Of a DNA stretch of 64,000 nt, positions 55,710 to 64,000 are shown in pieces (position 1 is the stretch's first letter; each line of letters begins with the position of its first letter). The translations under genes were made by a program, and so were the position numbers. The stretch spans positions 188,168,958 through 188,232,957 of the forward strand of contig JAUPFV010000005.1 of NCBI GenBank assembly GCA_036936605.1. Reading direction: 5' to 3'. The notes beneath the pieces are model-generated. The model saw only the letters and a list, made by a program, of their open reading frames with translations, ran no database searches and was not told the DNA's origin. The DNA is from Limnanthes douglasii subsp. nivea (lineage: Eukaryota > Streptophyta > Magnoliopsida > Brassicales > Limnanthaceae).

Positions 55710-56131
55710 ATATATTTAAAGAAGAAAAGAAAGTAGGAGAAGATTATTCACAGTATTTTATATTTAGTTTGGAGTTTGTTTGAGATAAAACTTTGGTGCT
55801 TCATTACTACGTTGAAGAAGAAAAACAAAGTGTTTATCGTAGACACCAACGCTTATACTCTCTAGGAGTTGTAGGTGCGTCTTGTTTATTGTCGTGGAGG
55901 AGCAGGGGAACTTGTTTACAGGTATGTTTTGATTGTTTGAATAATCTTCATCGTGCCATGAGTACTAGGATAATTTAGTACCTTTAGTTGCTGGGCATTA
56001 TGTCCCTCTATATTGTAGGAGACTGTGGTCGTTTGATATTATGTTGTGGAAGGGCTGCATTGTGATTGAGATTGAACCCTCGTAGAGTAGGATAATGCCA
56101 AAATCTGATAACTACTTTTGGGTAATTGCAG
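55710..56131 (+). promoter_or_regulatory. Promoter and 5'-UTR intron of Tat-3 aORF
   Basis: TATA box ATATATTTAAA at 55710-55720. The leader runs to a splice donor TTTACAG|GTATGT at 55921/55922. The intron acceptor GGTAATTGCAG ends at 56131, eight bases before the ATG at 56139. The intron would be 210 bases. The 55476-55709 stretch upstream has no coding signal. The arrangement marks a separately transcribed gene. Confidence 0.55.
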
Positions 56132-56138
56132 TAGAGTC

Positions 56139-58618
56139 ATGCGCCCAAGAAAGGTGGGAGGAAAAAAGCGGCGGAATTCGTGGAATTGGAGTATGAGAGT
56201 GCCCAATTTCTGGAAGAATATTTTTTAAAAATTACCCCCGAATATGGTTATTTGATCGAGGGTTCTGTACAAGAATTTAGGGCTAGGTATGGTGTGCCCC
56301 ATGATGTTACGATTAGGGCACCACGTGCGAGAGATCAACCTTATACTACTGAAGAATGCGAGATGTGCCTATACACAACTATCTTTGACTGGGGTTTACG
56401 CATTCCCTTGCCCCCATTGATTAGGGATTTTTTCAGTTTTATCGAGATATGTCTGACTCAGCTGACGACGAACGAGTTGAAAATGTTATTAAGCATAGTG
56501 AGAAGCTCTCAAATTTTTAGGATATTTATCTACCCTGCTGATCTGTTAACAACAGTAGAAGTGTCGAACCTAGCTTGGTCACCATTATTTTATCTACAAT
56601 TGATTGGGGCAAAGCATATAGTAGATCTTCCGACATTAGACAAGAACTGGAAACATAGGTTTATTTATGTTTCTCGAAATTGGGAGCATAAAAGTGCTAA
56701 GATGAACTTGCATTTAGAAAAGCGTTGGAGGGAAAATGTCAGGGGGTTTATAGTCGCGTAAGTTTTAGTTTTAATCGTCTTGTTGGTTGTTGACAGGTGA
56801 AGGGAAATACCAAGAGTGGTGTAGGGAGGGCCGACCCAAAGGCTCCGTAAATATTTTGGCGAAGCTGGCCACAACTACAAACGCTACCTAGGGAGTAGGG
56901 CCAACACAAGTGTTTTGTAAAGTTAAGTATTTGTAGTCCGGGTTGTGGCAGATTGCAGAGTTGCAGATTTCGAAGGACAGAACAGTGATCATGAGTGGAT
57001 GCGGAAAGACGATGACGTTTGAGAGCCTGCTCGCCCTTATGGAGAAGAGGTACAAGTAGGATAACTATAATGATCTAGGGTTGTTGGTACGAAAAGGAAA
57101 AAGAGCTCGGGAGACAAGTGGATCATCTTTTACCCTAGAGGATGGTGGTAAACGGGAAGAGGTGGACGGTCAAGGTCCTAAAGTTGCATTTCCCAATATT
57201 GTGAAGGAGAGAGAGGGTGGAGTATGTACTGCTCACCCCCGCGAGGAGGAGGACGATGTGGATGATTGTTCGTTGACAAAGAAAAGTAAAGTCATGATCA
57301 AAGCTGCACCATTTTCTCAGTCGAAGATGGTCCTGGTAGATGAAATGAAGATTGATGGCAAGTTGGGCGATGATGAGAGTAACGTACCCCAGTCTATAAA
57401 TCAAGCTAACCCCGTGAGTAGCGAACCTAAATTTATGATGAATGAGGGTGGAGGAAGGTGTTGGATCCAAAAGGACCTGCTGAAAATGCGGGAGAGGAAG
57501 AAAAGAAGAAAGATATACCCCCTTGTGGTGGCGCATCGAATGAAAAACTTTGTCCATGGCTTAGGGTTTGGCTCAACACTCATGAATATGGTGGTGCCAG
57601 AGAATCTGCCCTTGCAAGGTCAAGGTAATAAAACTGGGGAAAACGTTCAAGTGCCCGAGCGTGTCCATTCGTTGAAGCTGGTAATGCCTAGGGCTTCCCA
57701 TATGATGATTGACCAACTCCGTCATGGTGCAGACTTATCATTTTATGATACAATGCTTATGAGTGAGATTTTACAAAGGTAGCTGGATTTGGCGATGGAG
57801 GTATTAGTTTAACTGTGTTGCTTTTGTTTTATGTAGTTTATGTTCTTTGAATATGTGCCCATTGTGTAATAAGCTCGATGGTTTATGTATGTTGGAGAAG
57901 ATACAGTATAACTCGCACACGCTCGCTTATCTTTGGATGTCTCCCGTTGATTGTGCGTTGATGGAGAAGTGGAAGCCCGAGTCGTTGTTTTTCGGCTTGG
58001 TTCGAGGCCTGACAACCGAGCTTGCTCGATTTAAGAATGCTTATGGTTTGGCAAAGTAACGCGCGGATAAGGCCATGAAAGAGAATGAGGAGCTTCATAG
58101 GAAGCTGCTCAGTGCCTGTGACGAAAGGAATACGAGGGTTAAGCGTAGCCTAGAAATTGTAAGCATCAAGAATTTTTCATCTGCTCATAATAATGACCTG
58201 GTGAAAAAGAACGATACCTTGATAGCTTAGAATTCAAAGTTACTTGATCAGAATGTAAGTCAGGCTAGTAAGGTGGAGGAACATGCGGAATAGATATAAA
58301 TTTTGATGTTGGAGATGGCAGAGGTGTAATATAAAGTTGGCGAACGCTCAAAAAGTGAGGGAGAATGAGCGAGCAACTATGAAAAGGCAGGCTTCAGTGG
58401 ACTTGGATAAAAGGAAATGCCAAGTGATGCAGATAGCGATGAGTATGATTCATAGGGATAAGATAAAAATGGTGGCCGACCTAGTGGTGTTGAATCCAAA
58501 GATGAACCTTGGGGCGCACCAGAAGTTATTGGCAGCTTTGGGAGAAGGAAAAAATGTGAAGGCTGGCCTGGGTGATGCGGCCGCCATGAAGGCCTCAGAG
58601 GAATCTGCAGATTCGTAG
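56139..58618 (+). pseudogene. Tat-3 antisense accessory ORF (aORF), gypsy-type transposon domain
   Basis: Opposite to pol. ATG 56139 is one base out of frame with the main frame, which continues with the basic PKKGGRKKAAEF (nuclear-localisation-like). The conserved domain is open from 56180 to 56761: EFRARYGVPHDVTIRAP, IFDWGLRIPLPPLIRDF, LDKNWKHRFIYVSRNWEH and EKRWREN. This resembles the plant 'putative gypsy-type transposon domain' (Pfam Transposase_28 group). A GTAAGT donor-like site follows at 56758. Next are a frame with basic LVRKGKRARE (57081-57782), then charged sequence likely to form coiled coils (57850-58400), and an end EGKNVKAGLGDAAAMKASEE at 58618. Function unknown; likely nuclear. 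Confidence 0.7.
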
Positions 58619-59175
58619 TTAATTTATTTTTGTGTAACAATAATTGGCAGACTTCTTCGTTATTTTGTTGTTTATATTTATGATCTTTCATTGTGATTGA
58701 CATTTTTATGGTATGAAGAGGATGTAGTATTTTGGAGATATGTGAGTTATACTTATGAATTTTTTATTTAAACTTTCTTTGCAAGATCGAGCACAGTGGG
58801 GCTCATTGCGTGACTAAGTTGAGTTATCTTAGTCTTAGTCTGATTCGTAGAGCGCCCATTTCAGCCAATTGGGTAACCCAGTGGTTTTGGAGTGAGTCGC
58901 ATAAATAATACCGTAGTGTGGTATTGGGCAGAGTATGACCGGTGACATAGCCAAAGAAGGCGTGGCCAATTAGCCAAGTTTTTTTTTTACAAATCATGTC
59001 TAATTATGGCACAATATGACCCTGATTGCTAGCTCGTGCGCGTGGTCGGTGACCCTATAACACACACATTTGAATGGTCAAAGCAATAAAATTTCACTAA
59101 GTGTAGCATATAAATATATGCCTCATTAAAACACCCTTCCGCGCTATTAGAAGGGAAAAAAAGCGCATCAAATCA
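58619..59175. other. Tat-3 spacer between convergent pol and accessory ORF
   Basis: About 0.56 kb, non-coding, as in the other two elements. It contains the conserved hairpin block on the - strand at 59118-59170. Confidence 0.65.
59118..59170 (-). promoter_or_regulatory. Conserved hairpin and TTTTAATGAGGC block after pol (Tat-3)
   Basis: On the - strand arms CCCTTC and GAAGGG pair perfectly around TAATAGCGCG, followed by TGTTTTAATGAGGC. The hairpin is about 20 bases past the pol stop (59176). Confidence 0.6.
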
Positions 59176-60400
59176 TTAAATAGCTGGGTGATATAATTTA
59201 AGGTGACTGATGTTCCAAAGATACCTTAGGGCGAGGCCATCCTAGCGCCGAGGCAAAAAACTCCTTGGTGTCCCTTGGAGATGATCGTATAGGGCCTTTC
59301 CTATGTAGAGCCTAATTTTTATTATTTGTTCTCCTACGCCTTGAAAAACCTTTTTCATAAGAAGGTCGTCGACATGTAGCTTCCGTGATCGAAGTGTAGA
59401 ATTAAAACACCCTTGCATTAAACTTTTGTAATGCTCAGCTCGCACACGTGCCTGGTCTTGTCTTTCTTAAATTAGGTTGACGTCGAATGCTCGATTAGCT
59501 TCATTATATTCCTATAAATAATTTGTAACTTGGGGACTTGGGATTATAATTTCTGCGGGCACTATGGCCTCAAATCCGTACACACGAGAGAATGGTGTTT
59601 CACCAGTGGCGGCGCGGAGAGTGGTTTGGTAAGCCTATAGGACCTCAACTAGTTTGTCCGGCCACTTACCTTTTGCTCAGTCCAGCTTTTTTTATGCTAT
59701 CGAAGATAGTACGGTTGGTGACAACGACTTGACCATTGGCTTGTGGGCAATATGGGGTGGAGAAGTGTTGAGTGATGTCAAAATGTTTGCAAAATGTGGA
59801 TGGCACGGAGTTTTGGAACTGAGGTCCATTGTATGTCATCAATATTTAGGGAATTCCAAAACGTGTTAAGATTTGATGGTGTATGAAGTCGCATATCTCC
59901 TAAGACTTGGTTCTGAATAACGCATTGGATTATACTCATTTGGTGAATTAGTCTACTGCGACCACTAAGTATTGGCTTTTTCCAGTAGCCATCGGCAGGG
60001 GTCCTACAAGGTTGATTCCCCATTTATCGAACTGACATGATATGGGGTTTGTTGCCATGGCCTAGCCTGGTAAATGTCCTGTGTTGGGGTATTGTTGGCA
60101 AATGGCACTGTTGTACGATTTTTTCTGCCTTAGCAGCCAATTGTGGTCAATAATACTCAGCAAGTAGGAATCTACGAATAAGACTTCTATGGCCGTAGTG
60201 AGCTCATGCTGCTCCGAAATATAGATCACGGAGAACCGTGGTCACTTCTTCATTATCCAACCAGTGCAATAATGGTCGAGTCATGCTTTTTCGATATAAA
60301 ACCCCATCGAATATGCAATATTTGGTGGTGCGAACCTGTAATGCCCAGACGAGGGCTTTATCCGATGGTAATGTTCCATGGGTGAGGTATAAAAGGTATT
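59176..60400 (-). pseudogene. Tat-3 integrase remnant
   Basis: On the - strand: zinc domain and linker (LDNEEVTTVLRDLYFGAA, about 60257-60204), core with KWGINLVGPLPMATGKSQYL and VAVDXFTK (about 60020-59940), and C-terminal part SRKLHVDDLLMKKVFQG (59398-59348) ending HLKLYHPAI and a stop at 59176-59178. The expected GIDL is GINL, as in Tat-1. Frames change several times. Confidence 0.78.
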
Positions 60401-61320
60401 GGCTCCTCCAGTCTGTGAAATTGTGGACTGAACACACCGTGGTCGGTTGGAGATAATGGACGATACTACAGTGTTCTTGTGTGATCAATAATGGGTGTTC
60501 TGCCGCCGCGACCGCTTTTGCCAAGGAATCTGCTATGAAATTTGATAGGCGGGGTACTTGCTCACAATGAACACCATGAAATTCAGCTTCAAACTCCTTC
60601 ATGATTGTAAGATAGGTTCGGGTTCCTTCCTATTTTGCATCATACTCTCCCTTAGCTTATTTATAACCAATTGTGAATCCGATCGTACCTTGAGTGTGTT
60701 GCTCCGTAGATGCGAGCCAATCATATGCATCCTTTGGTTGTTTCATTCTCTGCCTCGTTGTTGGTTGTTGGGAAGTTGAAGCAGATTGCTTATTTGATCT
60801 GATCTCTTTCTGGCGTCCTGAGGACAATACTCTCTCCTCCCCCAGAGCTGATCGATGCCCCATCAGCCTCTAATACCAACATTGGTTCGTTGTCGGTGTT
60901 GCTAGGCCTCCTCCAATGGACAAGGTACCAAAAAATAAGTTAAGAAGTCCGCTACGGCCTAACCTTTGATCGCCATACGAGGAAAGGATGTGCGGATTGT
61001 GATGGGATGTCCTTGAAAATACGATCGCATTTTGCATGCTGCTACTACCAATCTCAAAGCAAGTTTCTCCAGGTTCAATTATCGTGTTTCAGCGTCTACT
61101 TAGGTTTTTATTATGTAGTAAATGGGGAACTAAACACCTGATTTTTCCCTAACGAGTACCACATTGACGACAAAGCTGGAGACCAATAAGTAAAGATATA
61201 GTTGTTCCCCTGGTGTTGGGCCCGACAGAACTTCAGGAAAGGTGAGGTTTGTCCTAAAAGTGGTGAAGGTCGCATCACAATTTGCATCTTAATCGAATTT
61301 CTTTGCTCCCCTTATGACTT
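60401..61320 (-). pseudogene. Tat-3 RNase H domains (two)
   Basis: Second (plant-type) RNase H: the NFPTTNNEAE block (about 60770-60740) and the C-terminal FHGVHCEQVPRLSNFIADSLAKAV (60578-60507) in an open frame. The first, retroviral-like RNase H would occupy about 60880-61300 but is visible only in short pieces. The pairing agrees with the Tat lineage. Confidence 0.65.
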
Positions 61321-62160
61321 CAAAGAAAGGATGAATACTGTCAGAAGCTTTTGAGATAAAGTGAGAGAGATTTGCAAGGTGTCCGATAAGGCATTGAACT
61401 TCTTTAATGTTTTTGGACAGCTCCATTTAAATCAATGCATGTAACTGAGCAGGGCCGGCTTCTATCCCTTTTTTGCTGACCATATAGCCTAAACATTTCC
61501 CTGTTCGGACACTAAAAGAGTATTTCAAAGGATTTAACTTCATATTATACTTACGTACGACATCAAAAATGTTGTTCAGCACTTCGAAGTGTTATTCCGG
61601 GGTGTCAGTTTTGACGATCATATCGTCGATGTAAGCTTTCATGCCATGTCCTAGTTGTTACTTGAAGATCTGATTTATTAGGCGCTAGTAGGCCGAGCTG
61701 GTGTTTTTTAATCCAAAGGGAATGACCGTGTAGCAGTACATGCCTCGTTCTGTTTGAAATACCGTATGCTTCTCGTCGTTCTGATGCATATGTATTTGAT
61801 TGTACCCGGATTATGCATCCATAAATGACATGTATTCACAGCCTGGAGCAGAGTCTACCAATTGGTTGTTTCAAGGGAGGGGAAAGGCATATTTGGGGCA
61901 AGCTTGGTTCAAATCGGTAAAATCAACGCACATGCACCACTGTCCTCATTTCTTCTTTACTAGGATGAAGTTCACGATCCACACCGGATACCTAGCTCTA
62001 CGGATGCACCCGAGGTCGAATAGCTTGGTTACTTTAATATTTATTGCTTCCTGCTTCTCAGTGGAGAAAGATCTGTGATTTTATCGTACTGGTTTGGCGT
62101 ACCTATCAATTGCTAGCTCATGACAAATTAATGAGGGATCGAACCCGGTAACATCCCCGA
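61321..62160 (-). pseudogene. Tat-3 reverse transcriptase remnant
   Basis: On the - strand: VIPFGLKNTSSAY (about 61725-61690), the catalytic YIDDMIVK (YIDD at 61633-61622), and the thumb MKLNPLKYSFSVRTGKCLGYMVSKKGIEAGPAQLHAL (61550-61430). Motif A lies at about 61835-61800 as SFMDAXSGYNQIHMH with a stop. The region near 61920-62000 (CVDFTDLNQAC block) is readable in pieces. Catalytic aspartates of motif C are kept. Confidence 0.8.
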
Positions 62161-63090
62161 ATCCCACACAAAAATATCTTATTCGGTTTTAATAATGTAG
62201 TCAAATAAATTTTAAAGCATGGGTCCAAATAAGAACTGATACGGAGGAGGCGTCCTGGCGCTAACGTTTCTTCTCTAGCGTCCTCCTGGTCAGCAACCTG
62301 CTGCTCATCCTCCCATGGGTCACAATTGGGTCAGGTAAGGGGGTACTGGCTGTGTTTTTGTTTCCCCTTTGCCTTTTAATTTCTATTAGACTGGCTTGCT
62401 CGGATCCACAATCACCGAGTAATAGGTTCGGGAGGTGTGCTACGTGCCTCAGATAATCCCTATACTATTACCAACGGGATACTTGATGCACTGACGAAAG
62501 GTGCGCTTGAGATCATGGCATGATAAGAGCTTGGTGAGCCTGAGATAATGAATAAGGTTTTGAGTTCCTTCTTTGTAGCCTCATGCCCAACTTTGACCAT
62601 GAGTTCGACTATGCCTACACATTGAGATGCCTTCCCTTCACACGCGGTCAAAGTGAATTGTGTTTATTTATATGGATGAACTCCCAATATTCGGTCATAG
62701 CTCGCTTTGAAGATAATATTGGCGAAGCTGCCCCCATCCACCAATACCTTAATTATAATTACACCTTTGATGTCTAGAGTTATTGTCAGCGCGTCTTCGT
62801 GTGGGGTGGAAATTCCCCTTAGGTCGTCATCTTTGAATATCAGGTCGGCAACTAGTTCCCTATAATCGTTGTAAAAAAAGCTGCCCATAGAGAGTACTTG
62901 CTGGTCCTCCCTTGTCTGTTTCCTAGCTTGTTGATCGGCCTCTGAAAGTCCCACCTCCAGATATGGCAAACATCCACTGTTGCTTTCCTGAGCCCTTATT
63001 TTTGTCTTCCCGATGATGGTCCAACTCGAATTTGTAGGGTTATTTCTTTTTGTCATTTTGTAGGTCGCACTCTTGTTGTCATACAAATTG
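62161..63090 (-). pseudogene. Tat-3 protease remnant
   Basis: Open from 63086 to 62664. The linker contains LVADLIFKDDDLRGISTPHEDALTITL, then the active site KVLVDGGSFANIIFKASYDR (about 62755-62695). The catalytic D is retained; G instead of T after it is near the VDNGSS variant often seen in plant gypsy elements. The downstream VDCPTSYNAIFGR block and pre-RT part (62640-62160) are degraded. Confidence 0.7.
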
Positions 63091-64000
63091 GATCAATACC
63101 CCATTGTCGACTATTTGAATTTCCTCTTTCAGTTGCCAACAGTTGTTCGTTGCATGACCTGGTCATTATGGAACACGCAAAAATTCATGGTGGATCTTTT
63201 ATAGCTTGGGGCCAACATGACTCATGGCGATTGCTATCGTACCCTATCTCTGGTACGGTCGTAGATGGCGAAAATAGTATTTATAAGTGGTGTAAATTTT
63301 CGAGCAGAATTTTCGTATTTTACCGGGCGCTGATTGCTTGTATTCCTCATGGACTCTCTACGGGACCCATCAGAACTCCTTAGGGTTTCTCTGGGGGTTC
63401 CCTCGTCAGTGTTCCTCCTGTCAAACGTAAGTGCTATGGTGTTTAACAGGATATTGTCCGGGAGGCTGATTTTAGTTCCATCGTCTACTTTATAAATTGA
63501 TCAGGTCGGGCCAAGAGATCTACTATCTTATCGTACGAGAATATGATTAGGTCGGCGTACAGCTTTCTCTGCCTATCGAGCCCCCTATTTAAGGAAGCTA
63601 CAGTCGTGTTTTAAGCTAAGTCTGGGAGTTTGTTCATGGCGTGGACGAATATCTTAATATAGCCTTTTAAAAGCTCTCCCTTCCTCTAGTAGAGGTCCAT
63701 GATGAAGTCAGGTGCAACTCTTTATTACCTACAAATCTGCTCCTAAACGCGCTCAATAGTTTTGGAAAATCCCATATAAAACCCTTAGGTAAGCTACTGA
63801 ACCACTCCATTGCATTACCTTTAAGGGTCATAGAGAGAGCCCGACACATCATGGCGTCGTCCGGGTTGAAAGCCAGCATCATATTCCAGAATTATTCCAG
63901 ATGTCTTTTTGGATCTTCAGAGCCATCATACGCCTCCAAACAGAACATGTTGAATTCTCTCGGTAGTTATGCGGCTAGGATTTTTTTCAAAAAAAGGTGA
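63091..64000 (-). pseudogene. Tat-3 gag remnant, continues beyond the window
   Basis: The Retrotrans_gag part reads DDAMMCRALSMTLKGNAMEWFSSLPKGFIWDFPKLLSAFRSRFVGNKE (63858-63700), the usual W-F-x-x-L-P...F...F pattern. The zinc-knuckle region between 63090 and 63650 is not clear. The frame is cut by the window edge at 64000. Confidence 0.75.

Larger units (their letters stand above)
54767..64000 (-). mobile_element. Tat-3: Ty3/gypsy LTR retrotransposon (Tat lineage), 5' part outside window
   Basis: On the - strand: gag (from 64000), protease, RT, two RNase H regions and integrase to the pol stop at 59176. The antisense accessory ORF lies on the + strand (56139-58618), with its own promoter region (55710-56131). 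The polypurine tract is at 55462-55475 and the 3' LTR at 54767-55461. Same layout as Tat-1 and Tat-2 but a different sequence subfamily. Decayed, with frame breaks in every domain. Confidence 0.85.

Noticed and set aside
57135..57583. Open frames on the - strand over the Tat-3 accessory ORF
   Set aside because: They mirror the 57081-57782 frame on the + strand and contain no recognisable domain.

Overview
The window is nuclear DNA of a flowering plant, probably a eudicot. It is AT-rich and almost wholly built of decayed transposable elements. The diagnostic features are Ty3/gypsy elements with a second, plant-type RNase H, Ty1/copia elements with a tRNA-Met-type primer site, L1-type LINEs whose ORF1 carries a DUF4283 domain, hAT fragments with GGGCCGGG or AACCGG subterminal arrays, and a tRNA-derived SINE. 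There are no rRNA genes, functional tRNA genes or CRISPR arrays. One short host gene looks intact: a two-exon gene for a 92-residue LEA-like protein at 31385-31759.

Layout, left to right. 1-~6780: Tat-1, a Ty3/gypsy element of Tat type on the + strand. 6780-8330: possible MULE fragment. 8585-9760: hAT fragment. 9760-11530: two SINE copies, unclassified DNA and a hAT-like MITE. 12026-13190: host gene remnant split by a copia-like LTR. 14240-21112: LINE L1-A, with a copia LTR fragment nested near its 3' end. 21701-30914: LINE L1-B, bounded by target-site duplications and carrying a 1.8-kb LTR-like insertion in its endonuclease. 31240-31760: the intact host gene. 32452-42505: Tat-2, + strand. 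42506-~48250: LINE L1-C. 49019-49259: a SINE with a perfect 16-bp target-site duplication. 49602-53790: copia element on the - strand. 53800-~54766: 5' fragment of another copia element on the + strand. 54767-64000: Tat-3, - strand, cut by the window edge within gag.

The most interesting pattern is shared by the three Tat elements. Each carries gag-pol in one direction and, downstream of pol, a second gene pointing back at pol (an antisense accessory ORF, here aORF). In all three the two genes converge on a spacer of about 0.5 to 0.6 kb. In all three a potential RNA hairpin followed by a (T)TTAATGAGG block lies 20 to 70 bases past the pol stop. In all three the aORF starts behind its own TATA box, between it and the 3' LTR. 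Two of the aORFs show introns, and all three have basic, coiled-coil and acidic segments. The aORF therefore looks like an independently transcribed nuclear gene carried by the retrotransposon, with the potential to make antisense RNA over the pol end. Antisense extra ORFs are known in plant Tat-lineage elements. The promoter, introns and hairpin are what this window adds.

Nearly all element genes are dead. Many of the changes are G:C to A:T (CAG to TAG, TGG to TAG or TGA, GAY to AAY at catalytic aspartates), as expected from deamination of methylated cytosine in silenced heterochromatin.
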